A stretch of DNA of 64,000 nt from Dillenia suffruticosa (GCA_033439265.1 JAVTVX010000019.1:18502039-18566038); one strand, 5' to 3'; positions 12,062-22,095 are shown, counted from the first letter of the stretch. Notes: a model not told the origin generated them from the letters alone. Translations and numbers: made by a program.

Positions 12062-12340
12062 CTTCTATATTAATTCTTGGCCAGACTCCAAAATTTAGAA
12101 TTAAGTATCAAATTATTAAAATCTCACTTAATCATTCTGATAAGATATTTTTAACTAAATTTCATTTGCACTTGATCACTCTAATAAAACCATGGCTAAA
12201 CGGTTCGTCTTCAACTCAAAATAAGAGTTTATTTGCAAAGACCTATTTCTTTGCACTAGAACCTAGAAAGATAAATAGTCAGTCACTTGGAACACATCCA
12301 AATTGAAACTCTCATAAGGATATATTTAGCTACAACAAAG

Positions 12341-12413
12341 GCCCGTCTAGCTCAGTCGGTAGAGCGCAAGGCTCTTAACCTTGTGGTCGTGGGTTCGAGC
12401 CCCACGGTGGGCG
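12341..12413 (+). tRNA. tRNA-Lys(CTT), intact
   Basis: A perfect 73-nt cloverleaf: acceptor GCCCGTC/GGTGGGC, D stem GCTC/GAGC, anticodon stem CAAGG/CCTTG with loop CTCTTAA (anticodon CTT), T stem GTGGG/CCCAC with TTCGAGC, and discriminator G. Box A and box B are canonical and there is no intron. A TATA-like ATATATTTA and a CAA lie just upstream, and a T6 terminator lies at 12426-12431. It is the best candidate for an expressed gene in the array and decodes AAG. Confidence 0.95.
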
Positions 12414-12748
12414 CTTCTATGATTATTTTTTCTAATCCTAAAATTTGGGATCAAAACTCAATTTGTTTAAATCTCATTTAATCACTCTAGATAATACATA
12501 TTTAACTAAATTTTATTTGCACTAATCACTCTGATAAAACCATGGCTAAAGAGTTCGTCTCCAATTCAAAATAAGTGTTTATTTGCAAAGACTTATTTCT
12601 TTGCACTAGAAACCCTGGCTAAATAGTTCATTTCCAATTCAAAATAAGAGCTTATTTGCAATGACCCATTTCTTCGCACTAGAACCTAGGAAGATAATAG
12701 CTAGTCACCTGAAACACTTCTAGACTCAGATTCCCATATATAACAGAA

Positions 12749-12822
12749 GCCCGTTTAACTCAGTCGATAGAGCGCAAGACTCTTTAACATTGTGGTTGTG
12801 GGTTTGAGCCCCATGGTGTGCG
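12749..12822 (+). tRNA. tRNA-Lys-like 18, 1-nt insertion in anticodon loop
   Basis: 74 nt. The anticodon loop has an extra T (CTCTTTAA), which would make the anticodon ambiguous. Box B is GGTTTGAGCC. Probably inactive. Confidence 0.5.
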
Positions 12823-13098
12823 CTTCTATGTTAATTCTTTGTCAATCCCAACATTTGGGATTAAAACTCAATATTGAAATCTCACTTAATCACTCTAATA
12901 AAACATTTTTAACTAAATTTTATTTGCACTTAATAACTTTTATAAACCTATGGCTAAACGATTCGTGTCCAATTCAAAATAATAGTTCATTTACAAAGAC
13001 CTATTTCTTTGCACTAGAACCTAGAAAGATAAACACCTAGTCACCTCGAACATTTCTAGACTGAGATTCGCATAAGGATATATTTAGCTATAACAGAA

Positions 13099-13171
13099 GC
13101 CCGTCTAGCTCAGTCGGTAGAGCGCAAGGCTCTTAACCTTGTGGTCGTGGGTTCGAGCCCCATGGCGGGCG
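13099..13171 (+). tRNA. tRNA-Lys(CTT), intact
   Basis: 73 nt, differing from the copy at 12341 by two bases that keep pairing: T-stem G-T closing pair (CCCAT), and a stronger acceptor (GGCGGGC pairs G-C at position 5). Box A and box B are canonical. No run of four or more T lies close downstream, so termination may be inefficient. Confidence 0.93.
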
Positions 13172-13445
13172 CTTCTATGTTAATTCTTGCCTGATCTAAA
13201 ATTTGAGATTAAAACTCAATTTGTTGAAATCTCATTTAATCACTCTCATAATATATTTTTAACTAAATTTTATTTGCACTTAATCACTCTGATAAAACCA
13301 GGCTAAACAACTCCTCCAATTCAAAATAAGAGTTTATTTGCAAAGACCCATTTCTTTGCACTAGAACCTAGAAAGATAAATAGCTAGTCACCTGGAGCAT
13401 TTCCAGACTAAGATTCTCATAAGGATATATTTAGCTATTACAGAA

Positions 13446-13518
13446 GTCCATCTAGCTCAGCCAATAGAGCGAAAAGCTCTTAATCTTGTGGTCATGGGTT
13501 CGAGCCCCATGGTTGACG
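13446..13518 (+). tRNA. tRNA-Lys(CTT)-like 20
   Basis: 73 nt. T stem ATGGG/CCCAT is paired. The acceptor (GTCCATC/GGTTGAC) and anticodon stem (AAAAG/TCTTG) are eroded. T6 follows. Confidence 0.55.
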
Positions 13519-13796
13519 CTTCTATGTTAATTTTTTCCCGAGTCCAAAATTTAGGATTTAGAGTCAATTTGTTGAAATCTCAATTAATTATTCTAATAAG
13601 ACATTTTTAACTAAATTTTATTTGCACTTTATCGCTTTGATAAAACGATGACTAAACAGCTCGTCTCCAATTCAAAATAAGAATTCATTTGCAAAGACCT
13701 ATTTCTTTGCATTAGAACCTAGAAAGATAAACATCTAGTCACTTGGAACACTTCTAGACTAAGATTATCATAAGGATATATTAATCTATAATAGAA

Positions 13797-13869
13797 TCCC
13801 ATCTAACTTAGTCGGTTGAGCGCAAGGCTCTTAATCTTGTGGTCGTGGATTTGAGTCCCATGGTGGGCA
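13797..13869 (+). tRNA. tRNA-Lys(CTT)-like 21
   Basis: 73 nt, CTT loop normal. G1 is T, the T loop reads TTTGAGT, and the T stem has a mismatch. Confidence 0.5.
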
Positions 13870-14133
13870 CTTCTATGTTAATTCTTGGCCAACCCCAAAA
13901 CCAAAATTTGGGATTAAAATTCAATTTGTTGAAATCTTACTTAATCACTCTAATAAGATATTTTTAACAAAATTTTATTTGCACTTAGTCTCTCCCATAA
14001 AATCATGGCTAAACAGTTCATCTTCAATTCAAAATAAAAGTTTATTTTCAAAGACCTATTTATTTGCACTAGAATCTAGAAAGATAAATAAGAGACTGAG
14101 ATTCTCATAAGGATACATTTAGCTATGGCAGAA

Positions 14134-14206
14134 GCCCATTTAGCTTAGTCAGTAAAGCACAAGGCTCTTAACCTTGTGGTCGTAAGTTCACGCCCCACGG
14201 TGGGCG
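14134..14206 (+). tRNA. tRNA-Lys(CTT)-like 22
   Basis: 73 nt. Anticodon arm normal. T arm GTAAG-TTCACGC destroys box B and the T stem. Confidence 0.5.
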
Positions 14207-14444
14207 CTCTTATGTTAATTCTTGGCCAATCGCAAAATTTAGGATTAAGACTTGTCTGTTGATAAGACATTTTTAACTAAATTTTATTTGCACTTAATCA
14301 CTCTTATAAAACCATGGCTAAAGAGTTCATCTTGAATTCAAAATAAGAGTTTATTTGCACTAGAACCTTGACAAATAAACAGCTAGTAACCTGAAACTCT
14401 TCCGGACTCAGATTCTCATAAAGATATATTTAGCTATAACGGTA

Positions 14445-14506
14445 GCCCGTCTAGCTCAGTCAATAGAGCAAAAGACTCTTAACCTTGTGGTCGTGGGTTC
14501 GAGTCT
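14445..14506 (+). pseudogene. tRNA-Lys relic 23 (3' truncated)
   Basis: Normal from GCCCGTC through TTCGAGTC, then it jumps into spacer (TCCCAACTCTAAAATTTGG). The 3' T stem and acceptor are missing. Confidence 0.7.
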
Positions 14507-14761
14507 CCCAACTCTAAAATTTGGAAAACTCAATTTGTTGAAATCTCACTTAATCACTCTGATACGACATTTTTAACTAAATTTTATTTGCACTTAATCA
14601 CTATGATAAAACAATGGCTAAATAGTTCATCTCCAATTCAAAATAAGAGTTTATCTGTAAAGATCTATTTCTTTGCACTAGAACCTAGAAAGATCAACCG
14701 CTAGTCACTTGAACACTTCCGGACTAAGATTCTCATAAGGATACATTTAGTTATAACAAAA

Positions 14762-14861
14762 ACCCGTCTAGCTTAGTCAGTAGAGCGCAAGGCTCTTAAC
14801 CTTGTGGTGGTGGGTTCGAGCCCCAACCTTGTAGTCATGGGTTCGAGACCTATGGTGGGTG
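14762..14861 (+). pseudogene. tRNA-Lys relic 24 (internal 27-nt duplication)
   Basis: The segment AACCTTGTGG to GAGCCCC is followed by a second, diverged version (AACCTTGTAG to GAGACCT), giving 100 nt with two T arms. This suggests unequal recombination between two units inside the tRNA. Confidence 0.75.
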
Positions 14862-15231
14862 ATTCTATATTAATTCTTGACCGACCCCAAAATTGAATTA
14901 AAACTCAGTTTGTTGAAATCTCATTTAATCATACTGATAAGGCATTTTAACTAAATCTTATTTATTCATTTGCTAGACTTACCAAACAAACAAGTCCATC
15001 ACTAATCTATGTATTATTCATGCATAAGACAAAAGTTGCAAGGGTCCCCCAAGAATGCACAGTGAAATGTGAAAATCAAGGTTTTAGCTCCCTTTTTTGC
15101 TGATGACAACCAGGGACCATCAACCACCCCTTCAACAGATGAATTAGTGTTCAATTATCAGCCAAGACCAGGTCTCATGTAAATTATTCTGTTAGCTGAT
15201 CAAAAGATTTAACCTATAATATGCCACTGAC

Positions 15232-15575
15232 CTTAACTGAGTTGGGGACCAAACCCTTGTACAGTGCTCCAAAACCCTCATGTCAAACAGTTTTCCGAAT
15301 GCATCAATCATTCCGTTATACTCGAGACGGACCTTGCTTCTTCCGTCTCCAGTCACAATAGAAGCAGCATCTTTCCATCCTACCGTCTGCATTCGTCGGC
15401 GGATGACATCAAGAGGGTAAGCAACAGTTTGCCCTATAGTGCCTGCAGCAGCTCCACGTGCCAGCCTAGTCATGACACTCAGTTCATTATCTTCAACTAG
15501 TCCAAATGGTTTACTTTTGATCAACCAATCCTTTAAAGATTCATACACAGCAAAATTGAGGCCTGCATAAGGAAC
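15232..15575 (-). pseudogene. ADNT1-like exon 7 (third signature; frameshift and stop)
   Basis: Acceptor ATGCAG, donor GTCAGT. It encodes VPYAGLNFAVYESLKDWLIK, then GAAAGTIGQTVAYPLDVIRR, RMQTVGWKDA and LEYNGMIDAF. At about 15295-15297 one base is missing (TTC-GG for TTCAGG), shifting the frame. In the original frame CGA has also become TGA (15283-15285). Exon length 344 nt against an expected 345 supports the single deletion. Confidence 0.87.
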
Positions 15576-16365
15576 CTGCATATTCATATAACCAAACTCA
15601 GAGATTAATAGGAAAAAATAATGATAAAATAGAAACAAAAATAACTAATCTGTCCAAGAGACTCTAATAAATATAGGATTTAATTATTAAAGAGAGGTCA
15701 TAAGGTGTTCAAAGCGTATCCTGGGTGCTCTGAAAAGGGGGAAAATTTTCCACGTAAACATCAGTAGATCAAGATCAATTCCTTTTTTTCTTTGCAAGTT
15801 GACTTTACAGCAGAATAATTACATTGTCCAGTTTCTCTCACAAACTCATCATAGTACTACCTTCCAGCAGCCCACTCTTTTCCTATCCCAAGTATTTTTC
15901 TACACATTTTCCTTTGTTCAAACAGAGTGCAATCTATGGCCAAAAATTCGAATATAAGATTTCCTTTTGAGAGTCTCATTAAGTTTTTGATAACCAGAAA
16001 GAGGATTTCTTCATACATTGTTAGGAGTTTGATCTCTTCATCATAACGTCTGGCTTGGAAGTACGACAGAAATATTGTAACAAGTTTAGAACAACATAAA
16101 ACAAAGGACAATCAGACTGCTGAGCTTCGTTGGGATAAACAAATAACGAAAATGTTGCCTATCAGCTCCCAAGAGGAGAAAGCAAAAGTTCACTGTAATT
16201 AATAACGGGTTAGCCCCATATGCTCTTGCCCAATGTCTGACCAAGAAAAAGAAAAAGAAAGCAGAACAATGCAGGTACCCATTAGAAAACTGGAAAAGAA
16301 ATTGAAAACCCTATAACAATTTTTTCTTCTTTTTTTTTTTGGGGGGGGGGAGGAGGTTCACTTAC
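15576..16365. other. Intron 6 of the carrier pseudogene
   Basis: No gene seen. It ends near a T-run/G-run at 16327-16350, an unusual T-then-G10 homopolymer pair close to the exon 6 donor. Confidence 0.6.
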
Positions 16366-16479
16366 AACTCCAATGACGGAAGGAAGCCAGCCCTTGTATA
16401 AAGCCCGTGGTCCCTCTTCCTTGAGTACAGTTGATAGAGCACGGAACATTCCTCTGTACTGGTAAGGAGACTTCTCAGT
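16366..16479 (-). pseudogene. ADNT1-like exon 6
   Basis: Acceptor TAACAG, donor GTAAGT, 114 nt with no internal lesion. It encodes TEKSPYQYRGMFRALSTVLK, EEGPRALYKGWLPSVIGV, the linker and helix start of carrier repeats 2-3. Confidence 0.87.
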
Positions 16480-16600
16480 CTGTTAACAGAAACCAAGGAA
16501 ACTGCCTATAGAAAAAAATTGGGAATGGCTTTATAAAGCAACAATAAGCACCAGGACAGGGAAAAAAAAAAGGTATCCCTGAATTAGAGAGATGTATTAC

Positions 16601-16709
16601 CTGACTAGTCTGCCTCGTACCATGTCCATGGGATATGTGGCAGACATTGCAATGATTCCAGCACATGCACCAGCTCCAAGGCGTAAAACAGGAGTTAGCA
16701 CCGCATCCT
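16601..16709 (-). pseudogene. ADNT1-like exon 5 (second carrier signature; 4-nt deficit)
   Basis: Acceptor TTGCAG, donor GTAATA. It encodes EDAVLTPVLRLGAGACAGII, AMSATY and PMDMVRGRL. Plants have RLTVQ at the exon end; here only CTAGTCAG follows AGA, four nucleotides short, so normal splicing shifts the frame. An upstream GTCAGG (exon end at 16606) would restore frame with loss of three residues. Confidence 0.83.
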
Positions 16710-17384
16710 CTGCAAGATGAAGAAATAAAACTTGGTTAATCTATTGTCAGGCAATATGATTCAGTGCCACTAGTAGAGATGGGTCATAATCCAGGGATAA
16801 AAGAAATCACAAGAAGCAAGTCATGAGGAAAAAAGAAAATCCAAGTTTTATATACAATGGCATAATCAAATGTCAAGGCTAGGAATTATGAGCACAGTTC
16901 AACCTCTAAAGAAATAATAACAGTTACCATTTACCAATTTTCACAACAGAAATTATCTTAGCATTCTCCAGGTACATAAATTTCAAGTTCTAAATTTCAG
17001 GAGGTAGTGTTGCAGGAGAACATTGTCCAATATATAGAAATGATGAAAGAAAACCATTTTAATCTCAATGATTGTACACACTACTGACATACCAAATGTA
17101 ACTATAATGATATGCCAATTTGTTGGTTTTTTCATATAGCTCAAAGAATTTTCAGAACCCTATTAATAATACTCAGTACAGTCCTTCAGAAACAGCTGTC
17201 ATATATAAGAACCACTGGAGAGATATGCACATTTAAAACCCAAACTAGATGTCGCTTAGTTGTGGGCCTTGCTGTGGATGCATACTTGTAAATTCTTGTT
17301 CTTACCGTCCTCGTTTCATTTTATTTTTGGAAATTCATTGAGTGTTAGACTACTTATCCCAATTAATGGTGCTGGCTGTGTATC

Positions 17385-17930
17385 GTTTACACCATACAAC
17401 AATAACAACAAACTGAACCTTAATCTCAATATTTGGAATCGCCCATTTGAGAGACAAATTTGAAAAAAAAAATAGAGAAAATAAAAATAAAATCAAAATC
17501 AAAATCAAAATCAAATAAAAATCAAATAAAAATCAAATTAAATTAAAAATCAAATTAAAATTAAAAGAAAAAAAGAAATAAATAAATCAATAGATAAATA
17601 TTTAAAATATATTAATTTAATTTGTGTGGATTTTTCTACGCTATTCATTCCTATCCAACACCATTTTCTCTTCTAAACCCTTAACTTCCATGTCTTTACG
17701 AATAATTTGCATCTAAATTTTCAGCGGTTTATCTTTACGTTTTACTAGATCTCATATATTTAAGTTCTCGGTTCTCCTAACCGGAACTTCTTTGGGTTTT
17801 CTTTGCATATGCCCAAACCATCTCAGACGACACTCTCGCATCTTATCCTCAATTGAACTAACTCCCAATTTGTTATGAATCTTTTTGTTTCTAATTCTAT
17901 CTCTTCTAGTTTCTAATTCTATCATTTACA
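17385..17930 (-). mobile_element. 5'-truncated LINE (3' end of reverse-transcriptase ORF)
   Basis: The minus strand ends with the plant LINE tail GATTAAGGTTCAGTTTG-TTGTTATTGTTG (17385-17415 on the plus strand reads CAACAATAACAACAAA). Upstream of that is a stretch alignable by eye with 63430-63660 of this window: both have AACAAA(T/A)TG, TCAATTG, GATAA(G/A)ATGCGA, TGTCGTCT and GGTGGTT/GATGGTT in the same order. An A-rich AAAATC simple repeat (about 17462-17580) lies inside it. Non-coding. Confidence 0.7.
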
Positions 17931-19458
17931 CCATGTAAGAAATAAATAACTGACGGGAGATAACATCCCCAATGAAAAGGGGGATTAGGAGGATCATGGT
18001 GTGATATCATTTAAGTATAGCATCTAATAAACTAGGTGAAATGAGAAACAGAATAGAATAGCAATGAACCGTCCATCACTACCAAAAGATGATCACAATT
18101 AAAAAGGGAAAGAAACGTTGTATGAAAAAGAGTTTAAAATAATGTTATGAAAGATGCAGCAGTGGACCAGCTGGATAATGAGGTGGCAGCAGCTAAACAA
18201 TTGGCTGATAAGATGGAACCAAAGGGGCTAAAAGTCTATCAATGCAGAGGCAAGCTGAATCAGAAAAACTTTTAGGGAGTAACCAACTTTCTAAGGGGAA
18301 TCTAGAGCTGTTATGAGAGGGAATATGGGGTGAAAGGGTTACATATAGTGTGTGGGGGTTTAACGGAGTGGGGGGAGAAATCTTTCTATAAAAATGGGTC
18401 AACTTCATGCTGAAGGGGAGGAATGAGAGGACTTGTTATAGGTTCTCTTTCTTTTTTTTCTGTAACAAAACACTTGTCATCTTTTTAATGAAGAATTTCA
18501 ATTCAATTCACTAGCCTTGACTCCTTTCTTCTCTCTTAAAAACCAGTCTCCTAACACTCAACCTTAGCTTGAATGAGATTTTAAGAGTGGAAACCTAAGA
18601 CATGGTGGGCCAAGGATAATCGTTATAATTTCAAAACTGGCTCATTGGTTAAATGTAAAACAAAGGTGAATCTCAAATGGATACTTGCACCATGTTACAG
18701 TAATTGGACTTTGGAGTGTAGAGCAATAAAAAAGTATCTTATTAAAGGAGAACAACTGAAGAAAGGGTTTCAAAAAGGCAATAAGATATAGTATGTTTAA
18801 TAACACAGTGAATTTGGCAGTCAAATAACAAAGACAAAAGGTGTTCAAAATGAGCAAATAAATCCATTCATGAAAGATAACCATGATAGTTCATGATTAT
18901 GAAGGATGATTGATGTGCCAAAAGAGGATTGACAGGCACTGATTGAACCAAATAGAATTGAAGGAAATCCTATAAAGTCATTTGCAACCTTGACTCCAAA
19001 GGTTATAAGAAGTAATGTTCAGAATAAGTCACTAGAGTTAACATAGTCTACCATAGAAGTTAGAATGGAAAATATCTTAGAAGTCAGGGAGATTGACAAG
19101 CATTTGCTCCTTGATTGAGAAAAATGTTTCCAGAGTGTTTTCATGAAGAATTTTTTTAAAAAAAGGAAAGAAAGAACAAAAGATCATGAATAGTAGTAAG
19201 ACCCCCCTCCCCCTTTCCAGCACACCCCCCTTATACATCACTAAGGGGAAGAAAAAGATCAAGTTAGGCTAGTAGTTTGATTGAGCTTCAGATTTTTTGA
19301 GTTAGGATTGATTTGACTCATGAAAAAGACTATAAATTAGAACCCCGCCCAAAATCAAAAATTGTAATAAACAGCCTTGATAAAATATAAGGTGAATTTT
19401 CAAGATTGATACAAAAACTATCACCCGTGTATGTACCAAAAGTGTACAATCAACTTAC
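17931..19458. other. Intron 4 remainder; no gene seen
   Basis: Between exons 5 and 4. The stretch 18140-18440 is G-rich and coding-like in composition (for example repeated GCAGCAG and GGGG runs) and may be old retroelement sequence, but no family motif was recognised. Confidence 0.4.
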
Positions 19459-19496
19459 CTTTGCCTGGTTGCTGCTGATATAGCCATAAAATGCCC
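19459..19496 (-). pseudogene. ADNT1-like exon 4 (38 nt)
   Basis: A micro-exon bounded by AACAG and GTAAGT encodes (K)GILWLYQQQPGK, matching GILYMYRQRTGN of ADNT1. Phases agree with exons 3 and 5. Confidence 0.8.
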
Positions 19497-20130
19497 CTGT
19501 TAAAGAACAACAAAAGAACCCAACAAAATAAACAAAACATACAAGAACAGAGATGAAATAAAAATGTAGTGAACCAAAAATAAAAGTGACAGCTAGGAAA
19601 TTTTTACTGTGGAGCGATTCATAGATCTTAGGTATATTCACACAACCAAAATCTTAAAACTGCAAACATAAAATAAACCTCAGCGCTTCAATCGCATTGA
19701 TTTAAGGTGTGCATGTCAGCCACCAACGTGCAGCCGATATGTGTCCATCATGTTCTTTGGTCTACTGCTTTGAAAATGAGCTACAGATGTGAGGATTTTG
19801 TAATATAAAATGGATTATAACTAAATTAAGAGCTTAAGATCCACTAGTTTATTAGGAATAAAGCAACTGGCAGACACTTGTGTGTAGACTGCAATAAACT
19901 CACATCTCCAATCCCATATTTGTTGAGTCATGTTTGTCCTGTCTAGAAATTAACATGCAAACTATATTTCTCAACATCAAGGCACAGGGGTGACAGTGGG
20001 GTCAATTGACCCAAAATTCAATTGGCATATCACATGACCACAACAAAGAAAAGGAAAAAGAAAAAGGAATGGAAAAGGTCTTAAATTGCATAGCTTGGAA
20101 AAAAATAATACTATTGAGAATAAAGCATAC

Positions 20131-20294
20131 TTTGATGCCTGTTCATAGCTAAAGAACTTGACAGCAGAGTTTGGTACAATGCGAGCACAATTTGTACCAT
20201 TGCCTTTGAATAATCCTCGACAACCCTCAGTTCTCCATATATATTTTAAGCCTTGAATAGTTCCATTACATTTTATGTTATGTGGGTTTTGAAC
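20131..20294 (-). pseudogene. ADNT1-like exon 3
   Basis: The exon encodes VQNPHNIKCNGTIQG, then YIWRTEGCRGLFKG, NGTNCARIVPNSAVKFFSYE and QAS. The donor is GTATGC. The base pair before GTTCAAAAC is TG, not AG, and no pyrimidine tract precedes it; the nearest AG would add 27 nt in frame. This fits a deletion that took exon 2 and the original acceptor. Confidence 0.85.
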
Positions 20295-20375
20295 CAGCAC
20301 GTTGTAACAGCATGTAATGTACTAAATGCTTTACAAATTATACACAACATACTTATAAAACAATAAGACAGTTAC

Positions 20376-20492
20376 ATCTTGGTACCCAAAAATGTAAAGA
20401 ACCTCTGGGAAGATCCAGTATACAGAGCAGGAAAGTCATTTGATGATATTCCAATGCAGTGGTATGATAAGCAGGCCTTTGGGGCTGGTAGG
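20376..20492 (+). other. Unidentified exon-like segment
   Basis: An open plus-strand stretch reads VPKNVKNLWEDPVYRAGKSF and DDIPMQWYDKQAFGAG, then meets GTAGGC, a possible donor. The composition is protein-like, unlike the surrounding intron. A second candidate, after TTTCCCAG at 20739, continues in the same phase (TRQAGWTCHSW, then HVCPWKAG). I do not recognise the family. It lies antisense in intron 1 of the carrier pseudogene, so it could be a nested gene or captured gene fragments. Confidence 0.3.
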
Positions 20493-21951
20493 CAGTACCC
20501 TTCCTTTTTTATTTTATTTATTTTAAGTTTTTTATCTTGGCAAAGAGGAAGGAGACTAGACCTGAAACTAAGATTATAGGCAAAATTTACAAGTCATTCA
20601 GATGCATTTGAACCAAAGCTCGTGGTCTTAGGCTAGGAGCTTGGTGTTGTGTTCTGAGCACAATTATTTTAAATAACACAAACTGCCACCATATCCCTGA
20701 GTTTATTCATTAACTTAAAACCGTATTTCATTTCCCAGGCACTAGGCAAGCAGGTTGGACATGCCATTCTTGGTCTTATATATCTGAGCATCAAGGTGGC
20801 CACGTGTGTCCTTGGAAGGCAGGCAGCCTATTGCCCATAAGACAGCTTGTGCTGATCCCCTTCTTTCCATGTGTGTGTATGTGCCTGTGTATGTTTTTCA
20901 CTCCAATAAACCTAAAGACATACATTTCATTCCTCTCCACCTTTAACATCTTGAAAGCATCCCTTCCATTGCCTTGGAAATCTCTCAAGGACCTTTGAAC
21001 TACATCTTTAAAAGAAAGATCTGAGAACAAAATACTATTTGGCTAGGGGTGAATAACAAAACGATCAAAATATTATTCTAGAAATGACTTTGTTGCATAT
21101 GATGAAGAGACATTTTCCCTTATCTACCATAGAACAAGTATCTATTGACATACATGTAACCACCCAAAGCCAACCACTTGAATTAGGAAAGTGGAAGGAA
21201 TATATCCTGTAAATCACAATCTCCATTAAGTATCGAAAACCACATCCTATTAGTTGGTTCAGGACAAGCCTCTTCTCTATAGGAAATGGCATCAGAATCT
21301 CCACCTCAACACCAATTAGGAAAATAAAGACCATGAACCCGCTTCCTAATCCTTGGGGGTAAGCATTTCTCAGTGCTCTTCCCCCTGCTTTTTGTATTGC
21401 TTTTTTTTTTATTATTATTGTGAATATGTAATATATGGGTATTTTTTTCTGATCCAAAAAATAAAAAGATCATGAACCCACTAAAGCTCTTCCCAAAATA
21501 ACGATTGCTGCTTAGATAGAGGACCATGCACTGTGTTAAGTTAGCAGAAGTAAAAGAGAATAATGGCCATGAAAAGCTATCTATGCTAACAGCTGACTTT
21601 GTCCCATAAAACAATCATCTTCAGCAAAAGAAGGAAGTAATTCCCACTTTTTGAAACGAGTAATCCACATAGCAACAACCTACACTATGATCTCCAGGGG
21701 AAACAGACCCCTGCCATAGGAAAATCTGTGAATGTTTTCTTTATCATATCCATTTATATTAAATAACAAGAATGACATCATGGCAACATCACCAGTTCAA
21801 CAATTGGTTTCACCATAACTGATTTACAGACCTGTGAATCTTCTCTTCAGTTCAAATGCATCTTCCAATTCTATAATATTTTCCTTGAGTTCATTTTTTG
21901 CATGACATTTTTGGTTGTTCTATCAATTTCCTTTCTTGTCATGAGCAAATT

Positions 21952-22095
21952 CAGGGTTATGGTACAACATTGAGAAAATCTCAATCTAGTGAACATTTGA
22001 GAAGGAAAAACTCAAGGCAAAACCCATGTAATTCCAGTAGCAATGGTCTACATCGCATGCAGTTTGGTCCAAGTTTTATTTCATACTTTTTTTAG
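21952..22095 (+). other. Unidentified exon-like segment, Ser/Arg-rich
   Basis: After AAATTCAG the plus strand reads GYGTTLRKSQSSEHLRRKNS, then RQNPCNSSSNGLHRMQFGPS, to a stop. The bias to Ser, Arg and Asn and the AG border are exon-like, but no family was recognised and no second border is clear. Confidence 0.2.

Larger units (their letters stand above)
8223..13445 (+). repeat. Higher-order duplication: seven-unit block, period about 2.64 kb
   Basis: Units starting 8223, 8575, 8924, 9348, 9684, 10093 and 10441 match, in order, those at 10786, 11209, 11546, 11989, 12341, 12749 and 13099, with offsets of 2563-2658 bp. Shared diagnostic variants include ACATAAGCCCG before copies 7 and 14, GTATCT upstream of copies 8 and 15, the AAAACT anticodon-stem variant in 9 and 16, TTCCCATATATAA upstream of 11 and 18, and CGCATAAGG upstream of 12 and 19. 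The unit at 13446 starts a partial third period. Confidence 0.85.
6505..14970 (+). repeat. Tandem array of tRNA-Lys(CTT) units, about 350 bp each
   Basis: Twenty-four tRNA-Lys-like sequences, all on the plus strand, are spaced 175-446 bp apart, mostly 310-355 or 408-446. The spacer is conserved as well as the tRNA. Each unit has TTCAAAATAAGAG, then TTTCTTTGCACTAGAACC, then CTCATAAGGATATATTTAGC just before the tRNA, then CTTCTATGTTAATTCTTGG after it. The longer units contain an extra partial spacer copy. The whole array lies in the last intron of the carrier pseudogene, on the antisense strand. Confidence 0.95.

Noticed and set aside
20295-20331. In-frame extension of exon 3 upstream to the nearest AG (27 nt)
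   Set aside because: The extra residues do not match the family and the site lacks a pyrimidine tract; loss of the true acceptor with exon 2 is the simpler reading.
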